Origin: Flavobacteriales bacterium
GTDB lineage: Bacteria; Bacteroidota; Bacteroidia; Flavobacteriales_F; PHOS-HE28
Direction: 5' to 3'
Assembly: GCA_016703105.1 (NCBI GenBank)
Contig: JADJCS010000006.1
Span: 62,001 to 126,000 of the forward strand
DNA: 64,000 nt
The notes under the pieces were generated by a model. It ran no database searches. It was not told the DNA's origin and worked only from the letters and a program-made list of their open reading frames with translations. Shown here piece by piece: positions 8,165 to 16,828 of the stretch. Position 1 is the first letter of the stretch. Each line of letters opens with the position of its first letter. A program made the position numbers and the translations under genes.

Positions 8165-8512
8165 TCAGGCTGCCTTCGCGGTGGAACTCAGGAGTTGGAA
8201 GTCGTTCAGGACCACTTCGCTCACCTGGCGCTTTCCGCCGTCCTTGGTCTGGTAGCTGCGGTGAACCAGGCGGCCCTCGAGCACCACACCGGTGCCTTTA
8301 CGCAGCAGGCGCTCCACCATTTCGGCGGTGTGGCCCCAGGCCACGACCGTGTGCCACTGTGTACTGGTCACGCGGTCCCCCGCCTCGTTCCGGTGGCTGG
8401 TATGTGTGGCCACACTGATGCGGGCCACCTTGCGGCCTTTGGCGATCTCGCGCACTTCCGGGTCGAAACCGAGGAAGCCGATCAGCTGCACTTTGTTCTT
8501 CAGGGTATTCAT
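8165..8512 (-). CDS. ssb: Single-stranded DNA-binding protein, paralogue 1
   Basis: OB-fold SSB of 115 aa with the family opening NKVQLIGFLGFDPEVR and TQWHTVVAWGHTAEMVERLLRKGTGVVLEGRLVHRSY. It binds single-stranded DNA in replication, repair or natural transformation. The protein ends soon after the OB fold (FQLLSSTAKAA) and lacks the acidic DDDIPF-like tip that recruits partner proteins, so it may be an accessory SSB. It lies 33 bp after paralogue 2 in the same direction. Confidence 0.9.
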   Translation of the reverse strand: MNTLKNKVQLIGFLGFDPEVREIAKGRKVARISVATHTSHRNEAGDRVTSTQWHTVVAWGHTAEMVERLLRKGTGVVLEGRLVHRSYQTKDGGKRQVSEVVLNDFQLLSSTAKAA

Positions 8513-8545
8513 GATCTTGTCGTGTTGTGGTTTCTGTAGAATGGA

Positions 8546-8905
8546 TCAATCGGCGCTCACGGTATCGGGTTCGCTCTTCGGCACCACTTGGAACTCGCTC
8601 ATCACCACTTCCGTGATGTAGCGCTTCTGTCCATCCTTGCCTTCGTAGCTGCGGTGTACCAGCTTGCCCTGCAGGGCGACCTTGGCCCCCTTGCGCAGCA
8701 TCTGTGCGGCTTGCTCCGCCTGGTTCCCCCATGCCACTACCGTGTGCCACTGGGTGTCGGTGATGCGATCACCGCTCTTGTTGGTATAGCTCTCATTGGT
8801 GGCCACGCTGAGGCGGGCCATTTTGCGCCCTTGGGCGGTCTCTTTCACTTCCGGGTCGTTACCCAGGTTGCCGATCAGTTGCACGAGGTTCTTCATGGTG
8901 TTCAT
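8546..8905 (-). CDS. ssb: Single-stranded DNA-binding protein, paralogue 2
   Basis: OB-fold SSB of 119 aa (NLVQLIGNLGNDPEV, TQWHTVVAWGNQAEQAAQMLRKG). Clearly homologous to the neighbouring ssb but diverged. The C-terminus (SEPDTVSAD) has two acidic residues but not the canonical acidic tip. First gene of a two-gene ssb operon; the ~250-bp gap up to the sigma factor gene at 9156 is less GC-rich than the rest and must hold the divergent promoters, though I cannot name convincing elements in it. Confidence 0.9.
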   Translation of the reverse strand: MNTMKNLVQLIGNLGNDPEVKETAQGRKMARLSVATNESYTNKSGDRITDTQWHTVVAWGNQAEQAAQMLRKGAKVALQGKLVHRSYEGKDGQKRYITEVVMSEFQVVPKSEPDTVSAD

Positions 8906-9155
8906 CTGTCTTCCGTGTTTGTGGGTTGACTATTTCGTTATCCGGAGTTCGGGTTATTGTTGAACTCCGCTGCAAACGTTCATCGGTCGGAAAGCGGAAG
9001 TCGGTTGTTCTCCATTTGTATGCGGAAGCAGTCGTTTGCAACCGTTTGTCCAACGCCTTTTGTTTTGATGATAACCGATTCAGGTTCAGTGGCTTGCAAC
9101 GCACCCCCCAAGGCTGACCCTTCGTGTAGGCAGCGAGTGCTCTGCCACACCCGTC

Positions 9156-9746
9156 ATGTCAACGGAACGAGACTCAACAGTGCGCGAACCCACGGAACGC
9201 GAGCTGGTGGAGGGCTGCCTGAAGGAAGACCGACGCTGTCAGGAGTTGCTCTATGCCCGCTATGCACGGCGTATGTACGCCGTGTGTCTCCGCTATGCCC
9301 GCCACGAACTGGAAGCCGAGGACATGATGCAGGAGGGTTTTATCCGAGTGTTCGACAAGCTGGGCAGCTTCCGCCAGGATGGTTCGCTGGAGGGCTGGGT
9401 GCGGAGGATCATGGTACATACCGCCATCAATCACTACCGGCGCAAGGCCTTCCAGCAGGAACGGTTCGGACTGGAAAAGCTGCCCGAGAGCCCGGTGCCG
9501 GAAACCGTGGTGGGCGACCTTGGAACTCAGGAGTTGCTCGCGCTGGTAGCGGCTCTGCCAGACGGATACCGTATGGTGTTCAATCTGTTCGCCATAGAAG
9601 GGTACGATCATGCCGAGATCGCCGGCATGCTGGGCTGCGGAGAAAGCACTTCGCGCAGCCAACTGGCTAAGGCGCGTCGCATGTTACAAGAACGCATTCA
9701 CGCAATACATGAACCGTCCCATGCGGGAAAGGCATCCGATAGATGA
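9156..9746 (+). CDS. RNA polymerase ECF sigma factor (sigma-70 family)
   Basis: A 196-aa ECF sigma factor. Region 2 is visible as LLYARYARRMYAVCLRYARHELEAEDMMQEGFIRVFDKL with GWVRRIMVHTAINHYRR, and region 4 as LPDGYRMVFNLFAIEGYDHAEIAGMLGCGESTSRSQLAKARRML. It redirects RNA polymerase to a specific regulon. The next gene overlaps its end by 38 bp, which suggests coupled expression of sigma factor and membrane partner. The following PKD/T9SS genes may be its targets; that is inference. Confidence 0.93.
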   Translation: MSTERDSTVREPTERELVEGCLKEDRRCQELLYARYARRMYAVCLRYARHELEAEDMMQEGFIRVFDKLGSFRQDGSLEGWVRRIMVHTAINHYRRKAFQQERFGLEKLPESPVPETVVGDLGTQELLALVAALPDGYRMVFNLFAIEGYDHAEIAGMLGCGESTSRSQLAKARRMLQERIHAIHEPSHAGKASDR

Positions 9747-11199
9747 TCTGTTCAGGCAGGGCCTGGCGAACGCAGAGGCGGCACCTCCTTCCGGTGTTCT
9801 GGAAGGGGTGCTGCACCAGCGCTCCCGGGGCCCTCGTCAATTCCTGCGGTTGCGGCGTCGTTGGCCCCTATTTGTTGTCCTCCTGTTGTGCGGCGGGGGC
9901 GCCACATGGTACGCGGCCTCTTCCTCTGTTCCGCAAGGCACGTATACAGCACGCGCGACCTCGAACACCCTGCCGGAGATACAAGCGTCTAGAACGACCA
10001 GCCCTGAGATCACGACACCATCTGAGGTATCTCCCAAACCCCCAGTACACCCCGGTGACGCACCTGAACAGGCGGCCCTTCTCCCAGACAAGGAAGACGG
10101 ACCCGTTCCAACAACACGCATTTCCGAGACACCCCCCCCGGCGGGAACTACCCGCGACCTGGCGGAGGGGGTGTCCGCTCGAGCGAGTGACATCAGTGAA
10201 AAGAGCGTGCTCGAAGAACGCTCCGCGCAGCACACGGGTCATGAACCCTTGGTCAGCGCTGTTGTGAGCGCTTCTGGCGGGTCCCAAGGGACCCGCCCTG
10301 TGGACGCTCCTGCACTGGTCGGGGCGCCCGGCGTATCAGCCTTGGGCGGCCAGCGCCCGCTTTCCGCTGTTGATCCGGTCCACATGGAGTCCTGGAAAAT
10401 CCTGATGACACTGAGCCCTCCATCATCAACGGCCAAGAGCGTAGCGCCCCCGGCGGACTATGTGCTCCCGCAAGGCGAATGGTGGATCGGCGCTGGTGTA
10501 GGTCTTTATGCTGTGGGCCGCCACTGGAGCGGAGAGGACGAGGAGTTGGTGGCGGCCTGGCGCGAGGCAGAGGAGAAGAAGCGCGACCTGCTCTATGGCC
10601 TGTACTTCGGGCGTTCTTGGCACAGCGGTTTTTGGGCTGGCTCGGGTGTCGAATTCGGAAAGGGTCGTTCTTCGTTCGATCACCTGGACCAGCGTCAAGA
10701 CATGACGATGGCGGTGACCACCCAGCTAGCCACCTTCGATGAAATGGTGATCGCGGTCGTGACCGATACCGCTGTGATCATAGAGGAACGCAACGAGTCG
10801 TTCACTGGCACCAACCGCTCCTCGGTCATCCGCGTCCCAGTGCTGGGTGGTTGGCGATGGGAACTGCGGCGATGGGAACTGGGTCTCCACATGGGTTTGG
10901 CCGGAGAGTGGCACAAGCTGCGCGACGGCTATGTGCTGGTGACCAGCACCAACTATACCGGCGTAGAAACGCTCACCACGGAGCAACTGCCAGAGAAAGA
11001 CCGGTCCTACGGTCTGCTTAGTACACAGGTCGGCTTGAGCGCGGGATTCCGGATCAGCGAGCGTTGGGTCATCTCCGCTGGTCCGACCTATCATACTGGC
11101 CTGACGCTGTTCTCTTCCCATGCTCCCCTCCAAGCCCTGCCGAGGCGTTGGGGCGGCTTGGCGCAACTGACCTATACCCTTCCTTCGCGAACCCGCTGA
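9709..11199 (+). CDS. Membrane-anchored protein with long linker and C-terminal beta-barrel; candidate sigma-factor partner
   Basis: About 496 aa from the ATG at 9709 (ATG at 9721 also possible); both starts lie inside the sigma factor gene. Order of parts: a ~50-residue cytoplasmic-looking N-terminus ending in RLRRR; one hydrophobic helix at about 53-71; a Pro/Thr/Ser-rich low-complexity linker to about 250; then aromatic, alternating strands (GEWWIGAGVGLYAVGRHW, YGLYFGRSW, GLHMGLAGEWH) typical of an outer-membrane beta-barrel. The position of the N-terminal part suggests an anti-sigma role, but I recognise no known anti-sigma domain. Such a protein could reach from inner to outer membrane. 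Confidence 0.65.
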   Translation: MNRPMRERHPIDDLFRQGLANAEAAPPSGVLEGVLHQRSRGPRQFLRLRRRWPLFVVLLLCGGGATWYAASSSVPQGTYTARATSNTLPEIQASRTTSPEITTPSEVSPKPPVHPGDAPEQAALLPDKEDGPVPTTRISETPPPAGTTRDLAEGVSARASDISEKSVLEERSAQHTGHEPLVSAVVSASGGSQGTRPVDAPALVGAPGVSALGGQRPLSAVDPVHMESWKILMTLSPPSSTAKSVAPPADYVLPQGEWWIGAGVGLYAVGRHWSGEDEELVAAWREAEEKKRDLLYGLYFGRSWHSGFWAGSGVEFGKGRSSFDHLDQRQDMTMAVTTQLATFDEMVIAVVTDTAVIIEERNESFTGTNRSSVIRVPVLGGWRWELRRWELGLHMGLAGEWHKLRDGYVLVTSTNYTGVETLTTEQLPEKDRSYGLLSTQVGLSAGFRISERWVISAGPTYHTGLTLFSSHAPLQALPRRWGGLAQLTYTLPSRTR

Positions 11200-11205
11200 C
11201 CGTTC

Positions 11206-12360
11206 ATGCGCCGTCTACTGCTCATCGCGTTTCTTCTGATGTCGTCGTTTTTCGGCGCACGCGCGCAAGGGCAGCCGTGCGATTCCACGTTGCAGGTTTC
11301 GATCGAAGCCATATCGACAGGAGGAACCTCTTGGGTCTTCGTGGCTATGGTCGATAGCGGCAGCTACGGCATAGTGGGTATCTCTTGGAACATGGGCGAC
11401 GCACAGGCCTCCGTTGAGAACGGGTCGTATATCAACTTTGATTTCGTTGTTCCGGGCACCTACTTAGTATGTGTCTCCGTAACCGCCCAGGATAGCTTGG
11501 GCCAGTACTGCCAAACCACGGTTTGTGAAGTGGTTGCGGTGAACCCGCTTCCTACCGGGCTCTGCGATTCCGTAGAGGTCGATTTCACGGGCAGCTTCGA
11601 CAATGGCGCCTTCACCTTCACGATGAACGACAGCATCGGCGCACCTGTGCTGGGGGTGGATTGGAGCTTCGGCGACGGGTCCTACGGTTCGGGCGATCCT
11701 GTGACGCACCTGTTCTCTGGCAATGGGCCTTACGAGGTTTGCATGACCGCCTACCTCATGGACCAGATGAACCAGGATACTTGCGCGACGACCGTGTGCC
11801 ACTGGGTTTATTTCGGGCCGGATACCCTGCCCTGCGGACAGATCCTGATCCCCTCCTTCGGCTGGTCGACCAATGGCAACTTCTGCGCGTTCTTCAACAC
11901 CTCCTTCAATATCGGCGCCACAGGTTCGGTGCTCTGGGATTTCGGTGATGGGAACTATAGTACAGAGGAGTTCCCCATCCACGAGTACCAGATGATAAGC
12001 AGCTATACCGTATGCCTCACAGTGTCCATTTGGGGCGGGCTTGCGCCGGATACGTGCACGCTCACCACGTGTGTTCTGATCGATATGTACCCCTTGGTGA
12101 CCGTCGAAGAGCGCCCGACTTATGCCGCCCCTTCGCTTTGGCCCGTGCCGTGTTCGGACGTGCTCCACGTAAGCGTACCACAGGAGGCCCGGGTGCGAAC
12201 TTGGGCGCTCTTGGACCCACAAGGCAGACCCCTTCGCGGCGGCAAATGGCCGGCTGGGGCGCCCTTGGACATAGACACCTTCGGCCTCGCGGCGGGTATG
12301 TACGTTCTGCGATTGGAAGGCCCGAGCCAGGCTTGGACCGCACGTTTCATTAAGTCCTGA
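11206..12360 (+). CDS. Secreted PKD-domain protein with T9SS sorting domain
   Basis: 384 aa. Signal peptide MRRLLLIAFLLMSSFFGARA, then three PKD-like units, each opening near a CDS or CGQ motif and containing WNMGD, WSFGDGSYGSGD or WDFGDGNYST. The last ~80 residues (LWPVPCSDVLHVSV to AAGMYVLRLEG and a basic end) form a type A T9SS C-terminal sorting domain. The protein should be exported and attached to the cell surface or released. Conserved cysteines (TTVC, DTC) suggest disulfides. It is a short relative of the next gene and starts 6 bp after the barrel gene. Confidence 0.85.
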   Translation: MRRLLLIAFLLMSSFFGARAQGQPCDSTLQVSIEAISTGGTSWVFVAMVDSGSYGIVGISWNMGDAQASVENGSYINFDFVVPGTYLVCVSVTAQDSLGQYCQTTVCEVVAVNPLPTGLCDSVEVDFTGSFDNGAFTFTMNDSIGAPVLGVDWSFGDGSYGSGDPVTHLFSGNGPYEVCMTAYLMDQMNQDTCATTVCHWVYFGPDTLPCGQILIPSFGWSTNGNFCAFFNTSFNIGATGSVLWDFGDGNYSTEEFPIHEYQMISSYTVCLTVSIWGGLAPDTCTLTTCVLIDMYPLVTVEERPTYAAPSLWPVPCSDVLHVSVPQEARVRTWALLDPQGRPLRGGKWPAGAPLDIDTFGLAAGMYVLRLEGPSQAWTARFIKS

Positions 12361-12421
12361 AGCCCTAGGGCGACGATCCGCGCCTTGGGTGCGTCCTCTT
12401 CATCGACACACCCCCTTGCGA

Positions 12422-15400
12422 ATGATCCTCCGATATTCTACTCTGCTGTCCGTAGCGTTCCCCTTCATGGTCGCAGCGCAAAACCCCTGCGACTCTTTGG
12501 TGAACGCCTTCTTTACCCCAGTGCTGTTACAAGGCAACACATACGCCTTCAACAACGGGAGCACCTCGCCGGACCTTCAGAACACCGATCTCCTTTGGTA
12601 CTTCGGCGACAACACCACGAGTACACAGTCCTTTCCTACGCACACGTTCCAAACGGGCGCCTGGGAGATCTGTCTTACTGTGACCTGGCAGAACTGCGTG
12701 AGCAAGTACTGCGATACGCTCGTAGTGGGTGTGAACAATGAATGCGACAGCACCTTCGAGGCGGGGTTCGCCTGGACCTCGGTGGGTAACAACACCGTGC
12801 TGTTCGACGGCGTGACGAATCTGCCGGCCAATTGGCATTGGTGGAATTTCGGTGATGGTGCCCAAGGGTTCGGCGACCCCACACAGCATACCTATCCACA
12901 GGCAGGCCAATACCAGGTCTGCTATACCGCTGGGTACTGGAACTCCTTCACCCAGGATACCTGCACAACGACCTACTGCCAGTGGGTTGTAGCGACCGGG
13001 GGTGGCACGACCTGCGACAGCCTGCAGGCGTGCATCGACACGGAAGTGCTCGGCCAACAGGTGGTGCTCTTCAACAACTGCTCATCCGCACCCGGGCAGG
13101 GCACACAATACCAATGGAGCTTCGGTGATGGTTCAGGTAGTACGGATACCTCGCCTCTCCACACTTTTCCCGGACCCGGAACTTACACCGTGTGCCTGAT
13201 CGCCTATTGGCAGAATTGTGCCGACAGTACCTGCACGACGGTCGTGATCGGAGGAGGCGCCGGTCCGTGCGACAGCCTGAACGCGTCCTTCACCGCCATC
13301 CCCAACGGTCTCTCGGCCAGTTTCCAAAGCGCCGTGATCGATCCGCAGTGGAGCTATCACTGGTACTTTGGTGATGGCACCCAAGGGTTCGGGCCTATCG
13401 CACAACACACCTATCAAGCTGACTCCACCTACCAAGTCTGCCTGGTCGTATGGGCCTATGATCCTCTGACACAAGACACTTGCTACGCCGACCATTGCGA
13501 ATGGGTGACCGTGACGAGCGGTGGCTCTCCTTGTGACAGCCTGCAAGCGTGTTTCTTTCCTTCCGGGTTGGGTCAGATAGTGTTCTTCAACAACTGCACT
13601 TCCGCGCCCGGGCAGGGAACGCAGTACCAATGGAACTTCGGAGATGGCTCCGGTAGCACGGACGTCTCGCCGCTCCACACTTTTCCCGGGCCCGGTACCT
13701 ACAACGTGTGTTTGATCGCCTATTGGCAGAATTGCGTGGACAGCATCTGCGCCTCCGTGCAGATCGGTGGTGGCGGTAATCCGTGCGATGCGTTGACCGC
13801 TTCATGGACCCACCAGGAAACCGGAGGTCTCGCCGTCGACTTTGCCGCGACAGTGACCTACGGAAGCTTGATCCCAGCGTATCTCGAATGGAACTTCGGC
13901 GATGGTTCCTACGCGTATACCACGAACGCCACGCACACTTTCCCGGGGCCGGACTATTTCCAGGTCTGCCTGACCGTATGGGGCTGGGACAGCCTTTCCA
14001 TGGACACGTGCATGGTGACGGTATGTGGCATCGTCGACCTACAAGTGCATAGCCCGTGTGACAGTCTGAACGCGTCCTTCACCGCCATCCCCAACGGTCT
14101 CTCGGCCAGTTTCCAAAGCGCTGTGATCGATCCGCAATGGAGCTATCTCTGGTACTTCGGCGATGGCTCGTCCGGCTTTGGGCCCATCGCTCAACACACC
14201 TACCCTGCTGACTCCACCTATCATGTCTGCCTCCTCGTGTGGGCCTGGGATCCGCTGACCCAAGACACCTGCTTTGCCGAGCATTGCGAATGGGTGACCG
14301 TAGCCAACGGTGGTCTTCCGTGCGACAGTCTGCAGGCATGCTTCGTGCCTTCGATCTTCGGGCAACAGGTGGCTTTCTTCAACAACTGCACCTCTGCGCC
14401 GGGGCAGGGAACACAGTACCAGTGGAACTTCGGCGATGGCTCCGGTAGCACGGATGTTTCCCCCACCCACACGTTCCCCGGACCCGGGACCTACAACGTC
14501 TGCTTGATCGCTTATTGGCAGAATTGCGTCGACAGCACATGCACTGTCGTCCAGATCGGTGGCGGCAGCGATCCTTGCGACGCGCTTACCGCCTCCTGGA
14601 CCCACCAAGAAACAGGCCCGCTCACCGTGGCCTTCGACGCGACCGTCACCTACGGAAGCTTGATCCCCGCATACTTGGAGTGGAGTTTCGGTGATGGCAC
14701 CTACGCCTATACCGCAAGCGTGACGCACACTTTCCCGGGTCCCGACTATTTCCAAGTATGCCTCACCGTATGGGCTTATGACCCGCTTTCTCAAGACACT
14801 TGTATGCTAACGGTCTGCGGCGTTGTCGACCTGCAAGTGCAGAGCCCCTGTGATAGCCTGAACGCGGATTTCACCGCCATCCCCAATGGCCTCTCCGCCA
14901 GTTTCCAGAGCGCCGTGATCGACCCCTTGTGGAGCTATCAGTGGTACTTCGGCGATGGCTCGTCCGGCTTTGGGCCGGTCGCGCAACACACCTACCAGGC
15001 CGACTCCACTTATCACGTCTGCCTTGTGGTGTGGGCTTGGGACCCAATGACGCAGGACTCCTGCTTCGCTGAGCATTGCGAATGGGTGAACGTGGCCAGC
15101 GGTGGTTCTCCCTGTGACAGCCTGCAGGCGTGTTTCGTGCCTTCCGCGATCGGTCAACAAGCGCTCTTCTTCAACAATTGCACCTCCAGCCCGGGCCAGG
15201 GAGTTCAGTATCAATGGAACTTCGGGGATGGGTCTGGCAGCACCGATGTTGCTCCGCTGCACACGTTCCCGGCGCCTGGAGTGTATACCATATGCCTGAC
15301 CGCGTACTGGGAGAACTGCGTGGACAGCACCTGTACCCAGGTAGTGGTTCCTGGCCAAGGGTCGCCCTGCGACAGCCTGAGCGCGAACTTCAGCCTGGCG

Positions 15401-15886
15401 AGCAATGGATCGACGGTGGAGTTCGCGAGTGCACTGGTGCATCCACAGTGGAACTATCTCTGGTCCTTCGGCGACGGCACGTATGACCAAGGCTCGAACG
15501 TGACCCACGCGTATCCAGGAGGCGCGGTATACAATGCCTGCCTCGTGGTCTGGGCATGGGACCCTCTACTTCAGGACACTTGCTTCGCGGAACATTGTGA
15601 AGAGATCGACCTGCTGTCCACGGCGGTCACCCCCTCTTCCCGGAACGATGTTCTGGTGGTTTGGCCTGTTCCGTTCAGCACGGAACTGCACGTGCGGGGG
15701 TCCGCTCTACTTAGCGCCCAGGAGATCCGGCTAACTGATCCTGCGGGCCAATTGGTGTGGCGCGAGCTGGTCGGGGGCCGGGTTGAGGTCGACCTATCTC
15801 CCCCCGCCTTGGCTTCGGGCGTCTATCTACTGGAGGTGCGGGGTGACGGACGTATGGACATCCGGCGCTTAGTACGGATGCCGTAG
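12422..15886 (+). CDS. Large secreted protein with about 12 PKD units and T9SS sorting domain
   Basis: 1,154 aa from the ATG at 12422 (a GTG at 12389 would add 11 residues before the signal peptide). Signal peptide ILRYSTLLSVAFPFMVAAQ, then twelve PKD-like units, nearly all with an FGDG core and regularly placed cysteines. Units 4-12 follow a three-type pattern: type A (CDSLNASFTAIP), type B (CDSLQACF) and type C (CDALTASWTHQ). The last round ends in a divergent unit. The C-terminus (VVWPVPFSTELHV to LASGVYLLEVRGDG) is a type A T9SS sorting domain. Likely a cell-surface adhesin or structural stalk. Confidence 0.85.
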   Translation: MILRYSTLLSVAFPFMVAAQNPCDSLVNAFFTPVLLQGNTYAFNNGSTSPDLQNTDLLWYFGDNTTSTQSFPTHTFQTGAWEICLTVTWQNCVSKYCDTLVVGVNNECDSTFEAGFAWTSVGNNTVLFDGVTNLPANWHWWNFGDGAQGFGDPTQHTYPQAGQYQVCYTAGYWNSFTQDTCTTTYCQWVVATGGGTTCDSLQACIDTEVLGQQVVLFNNCSSAPGQGTQYQWSFGDGSGSTDTSPLHTFPGPGTYTVCLIAYWQNCADSTCTTVVIGGGAGPCDSLNASFTAIPNGLSASFQSAVIDPQWSYHWYFGDGTQGFGPIAQHTYQADSTYQVCLVVWAYDPLTQDTCYADHCEWVTVTSGGSPCDSLQACFFPSGLGQIVFFNNCTSAPGQGTQYQWNFGDGSGSTDVSPLHTFPGPGTYNVCLIAYWQNCVDSICASVQIGGGGNPCDALTASWTHQETGGLAVDFAATVTYGSLIPAYLEWNFGDGSYAYTTNATHTFPGPDYFQVCLTVWGWDSLSMDTCMVTVCGIVDLQVHSPCDSLNASFTAIPNGLSASFQSAVIDPQWSYLWYFGDGSSGFGPIAQHTYPADSTYHVCLLVWAWDPLTQDTCFAEHCEWVTVANGGLPCDSLQACFVPSIFGQQVAFFNNCTSAPGQGTQYQWNFGDGSGSTDVSPTHTFPGPGTYNVCLIAYWQNCVDSTCTVVQIGGGSDPCDALTASWTHQETGPLTVAFDATVTYGSLIPAYLEWSFGDGTYAYTASVTHTFPGPDYFQVCLTVWAYDPLSQDTCMLTVCGVVDLQVQSPCDSLNADFTAIPNGLSASFQSAVIDPLWSYQWYFGDGSSGFGPVAQHTYQADSTYHVCLVVWAWDPMTQDSCFAEHCEWVNVASGGSPCDSLQACFVPSAIGQQALFFNNCTSSPGQGVQYQWNFGDGSGSTDVAPLHTFPAPGVYTICLTAYWENCVDSTCTQVVVPGQGSPCDSLSANFSLASNGSTVEFASALVHPQWNYLWSFGDGTYDQGSNVTHAYPGGAVYNACLVVWAWDPLLQDTCFAEHCEEIDLLSTAVTPSSRNDVLVVWPVPFSTELHVRGSALLSAQEIRLTDPAGQLVWRELVGGRVEVDLSPPALASGVYLLEVRGDGRMDIRRLVRMP
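13260..15360 (+). repeat. Intragenic tandem super-repeat, period about 790 bp
   Basis: The start of the type A PKD unit (AACGCG and following) recurs at 13280, 14069 and 14861, spacings of 789 and 792 bp (263 and 264 codons). Long blocks are identical at DNA level between the first two copies, so the array expanded by recent in-frame duplication. Confidence 0.85.
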
Positions 15887-15950
15887 CCCGCTGCGTTAAG
15901 CTCCTACGCCATCCAACGGCGAACCTTCCTGCCGGATGTCGCACGCCCGC

Positions 15951-15958
15951 TATCTTCG
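15951..15958 (+). promoter_or_regulatory. Putative -7 element (TATCTTCG)
   Basis: TAnnTTYG match 26 nt upstream of the universal stress protein start at 15985. Confidence 0.35.
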
Positions 15959-15984
15959 GCCACCTCACCAGTACCAATGCACGC

Positions 15985-16824
15985 ATGAGCACGGGCAAGA
16001 CCATCCTCGTTCCCACGGATTTCACAAAAGTGGCGGATTGCGCCATGAACCACGCGATGAAACTAGCCGAGCGCTTGGGGGCCGGCGTAGCCATCCTGCA
16101 CATCGTCGACAAGGCTGCGCATACCGAGGAGGCCATGGTGAAGTTGCACATGGAAGCCGAACGTGCGAAGAGGTGGAACGCCCAAGTGCCCGTGACGCCT
16201 GTGGTCCGTGTGGGAAGCGTATATGAGGACATCGGAGTGGTGGCTGCGGAGTTGGGGGCCGTCATGATCATCATGGGCACCCACGGAATGCGCGGCATGC
16301 AGTTCATCACCGGCAGCCGCGCCCTGCGCGTGATAACGAATAGCTCCGTGCCCTTCATAGTGGTCCAGGAGCGCGATATCAAGGCCAATGGGTATCGCGA
16401 CATCGTGGTACCTCTCGACCTGCATAAAGAATCGCGGAACAAGCTGAGCCTGGTCGCTGATATGGCCAAGTACTTTGGCAGCCGAGTGCATTTGGTCGTG
16501 CCCAAGGAGAGCGATCAGTTCCTCCACAACCAATTGGGCAACCATCTGAAATTCGCGAACCAATTCTTCAGGGAGCGGGGTATCGAGCATGAAGCCGCTA
16601 TCCTGGACGAGGACAGTGACGATTTTGTCAAGGGTGTGATTCGCTATGCGGTGAAGGTGGACGCCGACCTGATCGCGATCGTCAACATGCTTCAGAACAG
16701 CATCTTCGGTGTGTTGGGCGTGCCCAACGAGCAGGAGGTGATCACCAATGAGCCGATGATCCCGGTGATGTGCATGAACCCGCTCAATACAACGGTAAGC
16801 GACATGCCCGTGTGGGGTCCCTAG
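15985..16824 (+). CDS. Universal stress protein with two Usp domains
   Basis: 279 aa with two Usp domains in tandem. The first (residues 1 to ~130) has the nucleotide-binding signature GTHGMRGMQFITGS. The second (about 140-279) lacks an intact copy of that motif, so only domain 1 is expected to bind ATP. Such proteins help cells survive stress; the exact role is unknown. An upstream ATG at 15977 reads into a stop after three codons, so 15985 is preferred. It converges on the SpoIIE phosphatase gene with 4 bp between. Confidence 0.88.
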   Translation: MSTGKTILVPTDFTKVADCAMNHAMKLAERLGAGVAILHIVDKAAHTEEAMVKLHMEAERAKRWNAQVPVTPVVRVGSVYEDIGVVAAELGAVMIIMGTHGMRGMQFITGSRALRVITNSSVPFIVVQERDIKANGYRDIVVPLDLHKESRNKLSLVADMAKYFGSRVHLVVPKESDQFLHNQLGNHLKFANQFFRERGIEHEAAILDEDSDDFVKGVIRYAVKVDADLIAIVNMLQNSIFGVLGVPNEQEVITNEPMIPVMCMNPLNTTVSDMPVWGP

Positions 16825-16828
16825 GGGA

